A stretch of 64,000 nt of DNA from Amylostereum areolatum (Eukaryota > Basidiomycota > Agaricomycetes > Russulales > Stereaceae): contig SAXG01000008.1 of the NCBI GenBank assembly GCA_012932865.1, positions 868,001-932,000 on the forward strand. The letters run 5' to 3'. Each line of letters opens with the position of its first letter. Within the stretch, counting starts at the first letter, position 1. The notes beneath the pieces are model-generated. The model saw only the letters and a list, made by a program, of their open reading frames with translations. It did no database searches and was not told the origin of the DNA. This document shows positions 47,811-59,196 of the stretch, in pieces. The position numbers and the translations under genes were made by a program.

Positions 47811-48309
47811 AACGAGGGAGAGAGAGAGAGAGGAGGGATGTGACGGGGTTTTGGTGTGTTGTGGGTAAGGTAAAGTAAAAGAGGACGGGAGGACGAGGCA
47901 AATCCGGTCCCGGAATTATTCGCGTCCTGATAGGACGACGGCTGCCGTGCCCCGGAACGAACCGGAGCCCGCCCGGACCCAGTCCGTTCTGGCTCAGTCC
48001 ACGCTCATTCTCGAGTCTCGACGCTGTCACTACATACTTGCACTAGCGCACACACATCGGATGACGGCAGCACGAGTAGCCTACATTTTTGCGGCTCGAT
48101 TCTGATTTCGACTTCTTCGTAAGGGGAGTACACGATCACGGCGTGGCGCTAGCTAACGCGCCGAACAAGAGACACAGACACAACGGGGAAAGGGGGGATG
48201 GGGGATGGGGGATGGGGGATGAGGGGGTGCGTGAAGACGAACAAAGCGAGAAAACCAGCATACGCGGTTGCGAAAAACCCTCCTCCAAACAACGTCAGCG
48301 CGGAGTCCT
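47811..48309. other. Cox5 promoter and downstream region of CNBP gene
   Basis: About 500 bp; includes the G-rich heptamer repeat at 48192-48227. No gene seen. Confidence 0.5.
48192..48227 (+). repeat. (GGGGGAT)n tandem repeat
   Basis: Four GGGGGAT-like units followed by GAGGGGG, just beyond the CNBP stop codon (minus strand, so C-rich in the transcript). Fits a G-quadruplex motif on the plus strand. Confidence 0.85.
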
Positions 48310-49797
48310 TCAGGCGGCCTCCTCGGTAGCAGCACCGACGCCGGGGCAGTCGCGCGAGATGTGGCTGAGGTCGGGAACGAGCGATCAGCCACGCTCGAGG
48401 CGATAAAACGACAGATAGTACGCACCCTTCCGAGCCGCACGTGTAGCACGCGCGGCGTTGGGGCTGGGGGCAGTCGCGGCTGATGTGACCCTGCACACAC
48501 AACGTCATGAGAATCGAGAAAAGCAAGACGGCCAAAAAAAAAGGTGCGCACCACACCAGAGCAGTTGTAGCACTTGGAGCCCTGGACGCAGTCGCGGGAC
48601 AGGTGCCCGACACCGCCGCAGGTGTAGCTATCGAAAGCACGGAGATGTCAGGATCCATCTACGCAGCATAGCGAAACATAGCGAATGCTGACCAGGTCTT
48701 CGCAGCGCCGCCGAAGCTGCCTCCTCCACCACCGTATCCTCCACCGCCGAACCCACCACGACCGCCTCCCGGCGCCTCGGGGCATGCACGCGCGATGTGT
48801 CCGACCTTACCACAGCGGTAGCACTCCGCTCCACCACCCGCGCCGCCGCCGCCGGCACCCCCACCGCTGAAGGCAGCGTAGCTTCCGCCAGCGCCGCCGT
48901 TGTCGGGGCAGTCGCGCGACTGCAGGACCCAGACGTGCACCGGTCAGGGCAGGGCGATTCAGCGAAGTGACGGGGGTACGCACGATGTGGCCCTCCTGGC
49001 CGCACTTGTAGCACGATTTGGCTTTTTGTTCCATGGTGCAGTCGCGGGAGACGTGGCCCTCGAGACCGCCTGTGTGCGCCTCGCGGTCAGTGCACGCACC
49101 CGAAGCGCGTCCGGGAGGGGGACGTACAGTTGTAGCTATAAGACCAAGCCCGTCACGGGGATCAGCAATCGGGTCCTCGGGGGAATCTGGCACACGGCGA
49201 GGTGTTTACCAGGTAGGGGTGCCCGCTTTGGGGCAGTTAGCAGCCTGGTGACCGACTGAGTTGGGTTATTTGGAGCGTTGGGGTTGAAGGAGTTGGAGGA
49301 CAAGGTCGTACCACGCCACGCCACGCCACGCCACGGTTCGCGCACCCCCGACAACACCATGATTGCAAGTGTGAAGGAATATATTTTGGATTGTGCGAGC
49401 GACAGCGACAGCGAGGGGGGGCCGTGCGTACGACGACATGGGGGATATGGAAAAGATAAATCGCGGTCTCCGTCAGCACCGCATCACGCGCACAGAAAAT
49501 TGAAAGGACAGAAAAAGCCAGAGGGTGGGGGGGAATGGAGGCGATTCGGGGGAGGGGAGGGGGTGAAAAAAAGAAGGGGGTGGCGGAGATCGGCCGAGGG
49601 GAGAGATAAGATGTGCTGTATTGGAAATTAAGAAAAAAGGAGGGGGGGATATGGGTATGTACAGCCGCGACGGGAGAGAACAGCACATCACGCCGACAGA
49701 CACGGGGAGGAGGAGGAAACGAGGGGGACGACGACGGAACACGACGAAAACACGACGCACAGCCACCACAGTTGAAGCATCCACGAGCGCCGGCCAT
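48310..49797 (-). CDS. GIS2: CNBP/Gis2-type protein with seven CCHC zinc knuckles
   Basis: Eight exons: 49797-49761, 49255-49210, 49135-49128 (8 nt), 49069-48984, 48919-48693, 48627-48552, 48490-48426, 48364-48310. Knuckles in order: CFNCGGFGHQAANC, CYNCGLEGHVSRDC, CYKCGQEGHISRDC, CYRCGKVGHIARAC, CYTCGGVGHLSRDC, CYNCSGVGHISRDC, CYTCGSEGHISRDC; all keep CX2CX4HX4C. A Gly-rich linker follows the third knuckle (GGGAGGGGAGGG) and another the fourth. The family binds G-rich single-stranded nucleic acids and translating mRNA. Intron 1 is 505 nt. The 8-nt exon is required: without it knuckle 2 loses CYN and the frame breaks. Confidence 0.93.
49311..49335 (+). repeat. (CCACG)n pentanucleotide repeat
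   Basis: Five CCACG-type units within intron 1 of the CNBP gene. Confidence 0.8.
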
Positions 49798-50847
49798 TTT
49801 TTGTCGTTGAGGGTTTAGATACCTGTTTATCGAACGAGCGGGGGTATCGGGGAAAGAAGCGAGCGAGCAGGGGGAGAAGGCGAGCACGAGGATGGGGACA
49901 GATGGGGGGCGAGAAAAAGGAGAAGATGGGGGCACGTAAGCACGCGCTAAGGCAGGCCACGGCCGATGGGAAGAACGCACGGAGGATCTGGGAGGAGAAC
50001 GTTAGGTCGAAGAGGATTCGAGAGGATCGCGCGAGGACAACGTACAGAGGCCGAGGGGGAGAAGGACGATGGCGAGGAGATGGAGATGGGAGGAGGAAAA
50101 ATGCAGCGCCGGCGCCTAATTCGTCGCAAGGCTCATAAGCCCCCGACCACGTGGCTCGAACCGCAAACTTTGCCCCAATTTTGGTCGCTACGCCCATCCT
50201 ACCGGTTCACGGCGCTGCGCAGCGAGCGACGGCCAAGTAAGCGAGTCCAAGGACGGGCACGAGGCAGAAGAGCAGACGAGGCCTGCGGTTATATACACGG
50301 CTTTTGTGCGAGAACCTGAACGGTGGTCCACTGCGAAGGAGGAGAGCAGTCACGACCGGGCCAGAGTCAATTTCTGTCGATGCGTAACGTAGTTCAACCA
50401 ATAGTGTTAGCGGGACGGCAAAGTCGACCGAAGGACCATCGATTCGATCAACCCTCTCTCCACAGCTCTCGACGTCGTCCGAGCCAACGTTCTCCGCGTC
50501 CTCAAGGCCTCGCCGCTCATCCGTACCTCGCACACACCACCACCTACAAGGCTACAACATCACCCCCCTCCCCCCCTCACGGGACCCCCTCGCAGTCGCC
50601 TCGTGCCCTCCCCCCATCTTCTCACACTTCCACAATAGAAATCGCATCACCCCCGCAGACGTACCGAGTTCGCAGAACAACGCCCGCCGCGGGCCGATCC
50701 AACAGGACACCGAACAGCTCGCTCACGAGGACATTGCGCAAACGGATCGAATTTGACCGGCTGGGGGGGCTACATTCCCCATCCCCATCCACTTCTACGT
50801 CATCTCTCTATTCACCGGCGCAAACCGGGCGTGGGTAACATGTAGAC
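49798..50847. other. Upstream region of CNBP; no confident gene
   Basis: About 1.05 kb. A plus-strand ORF of 171 codons (50323-50838), Ser/Pro/Arg-rich, has a possible acceptor near 50465 before ALDVVRANVLRVLKASPLI. It may be an unannotated small gene, but I found no full model. Confidence 0.35.
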
Positions 50848-51421
50848 CTAAACCGGGCCAGCCTTAGGCTTGTCCTCCTGAGGAGGGTTCAAGAACACCT
50901 GCACATCGCAACGAACGCACGTCAGCGATGCCACTCCTCCTTCACACACAACACCGAGAAAATAGGATGAATGTTGGCGTCACTACGCCGCCGCTCTAAA
51001 GAGCGCAATGCGCCGGGGCACCCATCATGCAAAGCGAGGGAGAGGGGGGGGGAAAGAAAAAAAAGGGAACGGTGGACGCACCTGCTCGCCACCCTGTCCT
51101 TTCTCCCAGTGCTGGTACCGCAACGCCGTCAGCCCGCGTTTCTCCGCCGCAACACGCTCCGTCTCGTTCAGCGACAGACGCACGGCACGCGCGGCGATCT
51201 GGGTGTACTTGTTGTACCTGCAGACCAAACCAAACGAGCCCACCCGCCTCGAGTCAGCCATCGAACGAAACATCCACGCGAACGCCGCCCCCGAGGCCAG
51301 CGAGTCCGGCCTCCAAAACGAGAAGACGACGGGGGGGGGGGGGGGGGGGGTTCGGGGTCTGGGAGGGAGTACGGGGAGAGGGGAAAACGTACGTGAAAAA
51401 CTGGCGCCAGGTAGCGGACAT
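50848..51421 (-). CDS. ATP15: ATP synthase F1 subunit epsilon (Atp15)
   Basis: Three exons on the minus strand: 51421-51393, 51217-51082, 50898-50848; about 71 residues. The product is MSATWRQFFTYNKYTQIAAR, then AVRLSLNETERVAAEKRG, LTALRYQHWEKGQGGEQ and VFLNPPQEDKPKAGPV. The pattern W-(R/K)...YNKY.QIAARAVR...RYQ.W..G matches the small mitochondrial epsilon subunit that sits in the F1 central stalk. No cleavable targeting peptide, as usual for this subunit. Intron 1 contains a 20-base run, C on the coding strand. It is divergent from Gpi10, with 302 bp between the starts. Confidence 0.92.
51331..51350 (+). repeat. 20-base G run in Atp15 intron 1
   Basis: Uninterrupted G on the plus strand (C on the transcribed RNA), within the first intron of Atp15 and close to exon 1. 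Length in the assembly is uncertain. Confidence 0.85.
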
Positions 51422-51723
51422 GGTGAGTGTGGGTTTTGGTGGATGGTTTTGCGAGCGGAGGTGAACTGGACACAGACGGTCGGCGACTCGGCGGTCTCCG
51501 GGTGGGGATCGTTCAGCGTGACGTGACGTGACTGGCAGTCACGGGTATGACTGCCGTGACCTTCGAGGCTCCCTCTGACCCTCTGAGTCTCAGCCTGTTC
51601 GTCGAGAACAACTCGCCACTGCGAGCCAGTTCGCGATAGAAACCCGTCAAAGCAACTCGAAAGCGCGCATCCGATACATACATACAACCCGCGAAGCTCC
51701 CGACGCAGCTCAAAAACCACGCT
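51422..51723. promoter_or_regulatory. Shared divergent promoter Atp15 / Gpi10
   Basis: The 302 bp between two start codons on opposite strands must hold both core promoters. A CGTGACGTGACGTGACTG-like run near 51519-51533 is a short direct repeat (GTGAC) that could be a factor site; inference only. Confidence 0.45.
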
Positions 51724-53680
51724 ATGCCGCCGCGCACGACCGCGCTGGCGCTCTCCGTGCGCGTCCTGCTCGCGCTCGCGACCCGCACCTTCTTCCAGCC
51801 GGACGAATTCTTCCAGTCCCTCGAGCCCGCGCACCGCATCGTCTTCGGGTACGGAAACCTCACCTGGGAGTGGCTGGCCCCGAACCCGATTCGAAGCATC
51901 GTCTACCCCGCCCTGAACCTGCCGGTGTACTGGGCTCTGAAGACGCTCGGACTGGACGGCACGGAACTGTTGGTAGGTGCGTACCGCGCTGGCCATGTCC
52001 GTCGGCACGAACTCACATGCCATGCATGGATTTTGTAGATCTTGGCTCCTAAGGTGCTTCATGGCGCCCTTGCGGCCGGGACGGATATCTGGATACGCGA
52101 GGTGGCGAGGGGCGTGTTGGGCGAACGGTACGTGTCCACCGCCGTACGTTTTTCGCCCCGTTCCTTCTCGCATTCGACGCTGAGCCCCCGCGCGCAGTAC
52201 TTCCTGTCTCTGACCTCGTTCTTCCACGGACTGTCCCTCTCGCGCTCCCTCTCCAACTCTCTGGAGACAACCCTGACCACGATCGCGCTGAGCCATTTCC
52301 CGTGGGACCCTGCCCGAGCCCTTTCAAGGTCCTTCCCCCGCCCTCCTCTCTTGGTTGGTTTCTGACGGCTTGCACGGACCGTAGATCGCGCCTCCGACGG
52401 ATGCTCATCTTTGCCGCCCTGGCCTGCTCAGTACGCACCACGAACGCGGTCCTTTGGATCTACCTCGTCCCCGTCCTCCTATGGCGCCTTCGCGCGCACC
52501 GAAGACACCTCGTCGCCGTCATCCTCGACGCGTCCATCATCGGGTACGTCCCGCTCACCCCACACGTCCGAACCCCGAACCGACGCCCCCTGCACAGGCT
52601 CTGCGCCCTCCTATCCCTCTTCGCGCTCGACACGGCCTACTACGGAACGCCCACCCTCACCCCGCTCGCCTTCCTCCTGACGAACGCCTCCCCGGTCTCC
52701 CTCTTCTACGGCACGTCGCCCTGGCATTACTACCTCACGCAGGCCCTCCCCCTCCTCTGCGGCCCCGCCCTCCCCTTCGTCCTCCACGGCATCTCGAAGC
52801 CGCAAAGCGCGCCGTCCAGAACCGCGCTCGGCCTCGTGCTGTGGACGACGTGCGTCTACTCCTTGGCCGGGCACAAAGAATGGCGCTTCCTGCACCCGCT
52901 CCTCCCGCTCCTGCACCTCTTCGCCGCCAAGTCCCTCGTCGACGCATTCCACGCCCGTCCCGCGCCCCCCCTCGCGCCCGCGCGCCGCCCGCGCCTGCCC
53001 ATCCGCAAACCCCACCTTCTCCTCCTGCTCCTCTCCCTCCCGCCCATCGCCTACACCGCCCTCTCCCACGCCCACGCCCAGCTCTCCGTCCTGCGCTACC
53101 TGCGCGCCCTCCCCGCCACCGACCTGCGCAGCCTCGGCTTCCTCATGCCCTGCCACTCCACCCCGGGCCAGTCGCACCTCCACCGCCCTCTGGGCGAGGG
53201 CCGCGTGTGGGCCTTGGGATGCGAGCCTCCCTTGGGCCTCCGGTACGCATCCTCCTCCTCCTCCTCCCCCTCTTCCCTCCCCCCCTCTCACTTCCACCCT
53301 TTTGACGCATCGCATCCAGCGGCGACGCCCTGAACGCCTACCGCGACCAAACGGACGTCTTCTACGCCTCGCCCGCGGCCTACCTCGCCGCGCACTTCCC
53401 GCCGCGCGTCGACGCGCGCTTCCCGCCCTCCCCGCGCCCGACCACGCCCCCCGGGACCGTGCTCTCCGCCGCGGACGCCGCGTGGGCGCACGCCTGGCCG
53501 AGCCACCTCGTCTTCTTCGGCGCGCTGCTGCGGGACGACGGCGGCGCGGACGTGCGGCCGCGGCTGGAGGGCCTCGGCTACCGCGAGGTGTGGGCGGCCG
53601 GGAGCGGGCTCGAGGAGGATCGGAGGCGGCGGGGCGGGGTGCGGGTGTGGAAGTACGACGCCGCTCTGGACCGCGGATGA
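51724..53680 (+). CDS. GPI10: GPI mannosyltransferase 3 (Gpi10/PIG-B, GT22 family)
   Basis: A multi-exon gene. It opens with [20 protein letters not shown], the luminal acidic loop motif of GT22 enzymes, then [18 protein letters not shown]. Later pieces are [79 protein letters not shown], the conserved [17 protein letters not shown] and [16 protein letters not shown]. The order and the HKEWRF and MPCHSTP motifs identify Gpi10/PIG-B, which adds the third mannose to the GPI anchor precursor in the ER lumen. Many hydrophobic helices are present. Stop TGA 53678-53680. The protein is GC- and Pro/Arg-rich near its end. Confidence 0.9.
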
Positions 53681-54109
53681 TCGATGCCGATGGATGGGGC
53701 ACCCCCGTCATCCCGCTCTCGTCCTCGACAGAGGAGATCTGGCGTGCGAACGAACGGTATATGTGTATATGCGACTAAGTATGAAGGTGTCTAGACAAGC
53801 GGGCATTACGCGTACGGCAGGCGGGGCGTCCTCCGTCTAAAAGAGTAAGTATCCTACAGTATTCTTCCGGACCCCCCAGCCTCCGCGCGATGGACGGATG
53901 TACAACTACGGTGATATGTATAAAAAACGAGAGCGAAAATGAACAAAAAGAGGGAGAGAGGGGCGTGGCGAGCAAGCGAACGAATGTGATGATTGACTGC
54001 GGAGGAAAAAATCCAAGGAAAGGGGAGAGTATGGAGACAACACAGCGAGTCCAGCACGAGCGAAGAAGGGGACTCGACCGGGGAGCACCCACGACCGCCG
54101 CGCGCGCTC
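53681..54109. other. Intergenic between convergent Gpi10 and Iml2 genes
   Basis: About 430 bp with no gene seen. Confidence 0.5.
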
Positions 54110-56999
54110 TCAGATCCCCAAGATCTCCTTCTTCAACCCGATCTCGTCCCGCAACATCGCCATCCGGCTCTCCAACCGCGACGACAAGTCGATCTCGGAC
54201 CCCGCCAGCGCGCCCGCCGCCTCGAGCCGCTCCCCAGCCTCCTTGATCGCGCCCCTCCACACCTCCCGCGCCTTCTCGCTCGCCGCCCGCGCCCCCGCGC
54301 CCTCCGCGCTCGACCCGCGCTCGCTCGTCCGCTCCGCCGCCTCGTCCTCCCACCGCGCGGCCTCCTTCAGCGCGAGCACCGCGAGCTCGAAGAGCGCGAC
54401 GCCGCCGATCCACGTGCTCGTCGCGAGCCGCGGCTGCGTCGCGTGCGCGTCGAGCAGGAACGCGCGCGCGGGCGCGAAGTGGCCCGCGGTGCGGTGGTTG
54501 ATCCCGAGCAGGAGCGCGCGCAGGGCCAGCTCGTCCGGCGTGCTCAGCGCCGGGGGCGGCGTGGGGTAGCTCGGAGGGGACGCGTGCACGTCCGCCGCGT
54601 ACGGCGTCTCGACGTCCACCGGCGGGCGGAGCGCGAGCCAGTCGCGGATGTGGTCCTCGGCGATGCTCTTCTGGATGCGCGCGTGGTTGTTCCAGACTGG
54701 GTGAGCGCCGGTTAGTCGGTCGGAGGACAACGGAGGAGGGTTGGAGGGGGGGTGAACTCACAGATGCCCATTTCTGCAAGGGAAGGGGTGCGGAGGCGGT
54801 CAGCGGTGCGCCCAACGCGAACGCGACGAAAACATACCTTCCGCCGGGTTGATGGTGATCCCGCGCGCTGTGTCGATCTCGGAACCGGTCGCATCCGCCT
54901 TCTTCGTCCCGCCCGCCTTTGCCTGGTAAAATGCGACTGCACGATCGTAGGCGATCAGACCCTACTGGCTATGGAGTACAGAGAGTGCTCACGTCTCTTC
55001 TTGATAAAGACCTCCGTGGGGAGATCCTTGCCGCCAATCTTCCGCTTGTCAATGGCCGCAGGGATCGCACCGAGCAACCGATCCGCCTCCTCGTAGTTCC
55101 CGATGCGCCAGTAGCAGCCCGCCGCGAGGAAAAAGTACGTTGCGTGGCTCCTGTCCCGAGCGCGTCAGTCGGCAGTGGTGGATGTTACAGGTGCACGGAC
55201 GAACCAACTATTGATCTCGGTCATGCGGATGAACGTCTCCGCCGCCGCCTTGTATTCGCGGTTCGCGAGCAGCAGCCATGCGAGCTCGAAGATCAGCTGT
55301 GGACGGGGGCGGTCAGTCTGGGACGGAGGGGCGCGGCGGGAACGGGGCTACCAGCGCGTCGGCCTGGATGAAGACGCTCGGACGGCCGGGTTTCAGGCCA
55401 TCTCGCAGGAACAGCGATCGCGCCGTCGGCGTCGCCGGCCATACGAAGGATCTTCGCCTGCAACAGAAAGTCAACGACAGTGTGCATAGGAGACGATGCA
55501 TCGGCCTACCCTGTTCAGTATCCACAGTGTCCCTGTCGGGTACCGCTTCTCCAACCTGTCCTTCAACTTAGGGTAACAGCACATAACATGCTCCAAGACA
55601 CGCACTTGTCCACGATCGCGCGGTACTGCTTGAATATGTGCTGTTCGTCGGCCTGGTACCCCGACATGAGCAGCACGACTGCCGTGGTAGGACATCAACG
55701 CTAGGCTATGAGGGCGTCAACGCACGGGAGATGGGGGCGAGGCAGAGAGCTTACCCCGCAAAGACCGAGTGGACGTCGTTCTTGTCCGCGGAGATCGTGA
55801 GCGCACGCAATGCGAGCTTCCGGTCGTGCTGCAGACCGAAGAAGCCAACCACGCTCCTGCACGGTTGATGAGCACGGTATCAAGAAAGAGAAGACGCTGA
55901 CGCACTTGACCTTCGCTGGCAGTAGTGACAGCACCAGTTGGAAGAGACCGTGGCCTGGCGAGCTGTTCAGCGTGGAAAGCGCTGACAATAGCTGAGCACC
56001 CACCGAACGCTGTACCAGACACGATTAGCTCCTCTATTGGCCCGTCGTCAGCAGGTATCGGTGACGAAGCGCCCGACACCGGCTGTGAGACGGTCAACGT
56101 GCTCCCCCAACGCCCGAAAAAGCCCGACGGTTTCGCCGTCTTGACTGGCGTGGGGATGACGGGCGCAGACGCTGCACTGCTCTTCGAGTTTCCACTCGCC
56201 CCCGACGTTTTACGCGAGAGAGACGGTGTGTGTATGTAGTCGATGCCGGCGGGGAACACGATCTTGTAAAGTCTGCGGATCCATCGTTAGGTCAAAGCTT
56301 GGGATGCGGAAAGGTTAAACTTGCTTGTTGAATTTCGAATGAGCGCTGATGCAAGTCAGACACAAGTGTGGGGATACGCCGGACGGCACTCACTTGTTCA
56401 TGGCGTATCTGACGACCGCGGGTGACAAGAGGTTGAGCCAAAAGGTTATCCGGCCGGAAATGCACGCACTCACAGACATTGAAGGTAGCCCATGTACGAT
56501 TCGCTGCGACCGACGGCTCGTGAGCCCCCGGGAAGTCCGACCGAGTTACATGTCGTGACGTACCTCAGCGCATGTGTCATCCCCAACAGAATCGTCGCGT
56601 CGGCATGGACGAGTTCCCACTCTGTCGCGGCGGGGAAACGTCCCGTAGGCTTGAGGGCCTTCGCCACCTTGACCTGCTTGCGTGCGTTGGCCTCTGCGAG
56701 GGTGAGCAGACGCGTCGCCTCGACCATTAGGCCGGACTGGCCGGGGGCCTGTCTGAGCACTCATGATGCGAAAGCGAGCGGTCTGTGCAACGTACCTCCA
56801 TGCCCAGGGCAGCCTCCAGGAAAGAAAGCGCTCCGAGGCCGAGTAGATGGATGGGCGTTTCTCTGGCCTCGAAGACCTCGCGCGCCTTGTCGAGCTCATT
56901 GGCGAAGACGTGATCGAAGCCGGTGGTCGCCTCGCGAAGGTCGGCGATCGCCTCGTCTTGAGGTGTGGCCGCGCGGGAGGTGAGCGGTTCGGACGCCAT
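54110..56999 (-). CDS. IML2: Iml2/TTC39-family protein (inclusion body clearance type)
   Basis: A minus-strand gene with a dozen or so exons. Exon 1 (from 56999) encodes [20 protein letters not shown] and [20 protein letters not shown]. Next come [60 protein letters not shown], a 15-nt exon (56394-56408), a 21-nt exon (56325-56345) ending at a GC donor, [85 protein letters not shown], and the last exon to 54110. TPR-like helical repeats and these motifs define the TTC39/Iml2 family; yeast Iml2 acts at lipid droplets/mitochondria in clearing aggregates. Divergent from mS38. Confidence 0.87.
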
Positions 57000-57239
57000 C
57001 GTGCGCAATAATAAGGAGAGTGAGGTGAGGAAGAAGAGAAATTGAATGAAGAAGGAGAGGACGAGGATGAGATTCGGACCCAGGTTGGGGACGACGCGCT
57101 CGGTTTCGGCAGTCCGGCAAATCCCGCCGGCGGCATGCCAGCGCGCGCCATCTTTCCGTCTTTGTTTTCCTTGCACATCCCTCCTTGCTCGACATCGCCT
57201 CGTCCCTCCTTGTCGTCGTCCACGACGGCGACGCTCGCC
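57000..57239. promoter_or_regulatory. Shared divergent promoter Iml2 / mS38
   Basis: The 240 bp between the two start codons holds both promoters. The plus-strand right part is pyrimidine-rich, as upstream of other genes here. No named element could be assigned. Confidence 0.45.
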
Positions 57240-58078
57240 ATGCTCCCTCGATTTCTGCGGCCAGTCCCCTGCGCTTTCGGCCAGGGCGAGAGCCTACTCC
57301 GTCTTCTCCTCCAAGTCAGGTGGCGGCCGCTACTTCAACTCAGCCAAACCTCCCAAGGTCGTCCCGCCCGTCAAGGCCAATACCTCCAGCAGGACCGACG
57401 CACCTTCTTCCTCTGTCGCCGCCAGCGATGCCGCCCCTGAGGACGACGCGTTCGCCGGGCAAGGAGACTGTGCCCGTCTCGTCTGCGTCACCAGCCCCGC
57501 ACACCTCCCCGTTCTTCGCCATGCCGTCCTACCCGCCCTTGAGCGCGCAGGACCTCCGCCTGCACCAGTTCTTCTCCCTACATCGCCCTCTCTTTCTCTA
57601 TCAGTCCCCATCCACGCTCTTCGAGCCGTCGCTGCCCTTCAGCCTTGGGCCCGCCCACGAGGCCGCTGCGCAGGAGCCTCGCACGATCGATAACCCTCCC
57701 GAAGCTTCACCGGAGGCCGACACGGACACCGCACGACAGCTTGCAAGAGCTCTCGCCATGAACCGAGTCGGAGCCACCATCAGCTGGGAAGACACGCTGC
57801 GCCACATGGGCCTCGACCTCAACGTCGAGCGCGGGCAGGAGCAGATGGATCTGGCTGCCCTGCAGGTGCGCCTCGATAGCACCAAACGCAAGAAGCGGAA
57901 GAAGATGAAGAAGCATAAGTGAGCCCACTCGCCGTTCTTTCCTTTCACCATCACTAACTTATCTTGTCCAGGTTGAGGAAACGGCGAAAGGTGTGTTCGC
58001 ATGGCGGAGTGTCCTCGGGAGATACTGATCATCTTTTGACAGCTTCAACGAGCGCAACGGGTGAAGATCGGCAAGTAA
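57240..58078 (+). CDS. COX24: Mitochondrial small-subunit ribosomal protein mS38 (Cox24), frame broken twice as given
   Basis: The C-terminus is diagnostic: KRKKRKKMKKHK, then exons 57972-57990 (19 nt) and 58043-58078 giving KLRKRRKLQRAQRVKIGK, the mS38/Cox24 signature. Upstream, MPSYPPLSAQDLRLHQFFSL and ISWEDTLRHMGLDL are in one frame (to 57918). ARAYSVFSSKSGGGRYFNSA (a mitochondrial-type N-terminal part) is in a second, and the likely start MLPRFLRPV at 57240 in a third. Dropping one base from CCCC (57266-57269) and one from GGG (57457-57459) would join all three. No intron fits. Either the assembly has two homopolymer errors or the gene is damaged; the family is normally needed for mitochondrial translation. 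Confidence 0.8.
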
Positions 58079-59196
58079 TACGTATTTACTACATGACTCC
58101 TCGAACTCTTTACTAGAGGACTCCAAGTTATCTTACCACCTTTCCATACTCACCTCACCCCCGCTTTTGCACCAATGTTTCATAGTCTTTCTATTCACGC
58201 CTTCTCATTAACGCTTGCATTGGGTCCTTAACATCCTTCCTCAACGTCGTGTAAACTGTCAAGAGGTCCGCGCCTCGAGCTGACCCTCAGAACGTTAGCT
58301 GATATGAGAACTCACGATGGAGTATCGCATCGCTCCGTCGGAAGACCCTGTAGTGCTAGGACTGGCTTCGGTCCTAAATATCGAATGGTCGGCATTTGGA
58401 TGCAAAAGGAAATGGTCAGCTGGAAGTTGAACGAAACTGTGGCAGAGTTAACCGAGTGTCAACTTCCTTCACCACCATCATCTGGTCTCCCCAGGTATAC
58501 AAGACACCTTCGCCCACCTTCCCAAGTCAGAGTTTCTCGGTGTCTGCAATCACCACACAGGCTCGCCGGTCGACGTCGACGCTGTTACATACAACTTACA
58601 ACTGCGTCTCAGACTCTCAACACATATTCTGACTGTCGCAAACACGGTCCAATTCGACACGGACGCGTTTCGACGATCTACCCAGACCGTGGACAAGAAG
58701 CCTGATCCTGCCACACATCTCATAAGCAACTATCATACCAAAGTGCCGATACCTGCGAACATATTACCGCGGCGAAGAGTTACGACCGGGGGTTTCACTA
58801 ATACCTGGTGCGTGGTGCTACTGGGGAGAATAGGCGGCTGCGAACTCGACTCTGACCCTCACATGTTTACAGGGATATGTTCATTTACGCTGGCATGGGA
58901 GGTGGGCGCAGGGCGGCGGCGGCTCGAATACAGAGCATCTCAGGTGCACAAGCGATGTTACGAGGTCAAACACTGTGGATCCCGCGCGTACGTCTCCCCG
59001 TCTCCTTCCTCACGAACCCGGGGCGATATTTTGTTACCAGCGCCTCCGGCATTCAGGGCTCAGCACTCTTGATCCTGCTCGCCTTTGTTCGTCCGACTAT
59101 CTGGACTTGAGTGGTTTGATCAAGAAGATACTACCGCCGTCAACGAACCCCCGGCCGAAGCCAGCCATAAACTATCTCAGCTGTTACCCACCAAGA
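58079..59196. other. Intergenic; possible gene fragments
   Basis: At 58560-59110 the plus strand has two adjoining open stretches: THILTVANTVQFDTDAFRRS with IPANILPRRRVTTGGFTNTW, and, after a possible GT-AG intron (about 58808-58870), DMFIYAGMGGGRRAAAARIQ. They may be exons of an unrecognised or decayed gene; no start, stop or domain could be fixed. Confidence 0.3.

Noticed and set aside
51025..52296. 423-codon minus-strand ORF over Atp15 introns and Gpi10 5' end
   Set aside because: It overlaps exons of two recognised genes and has no domain.
52611..53711. 366-codon minus-strand ORF across the Gpi10 gene
   Set aside because: Arg/Gly/Glu-rich antisense shadow in GC-rich coding DNA; the plus strand encodes clear Gpi10 motifs.
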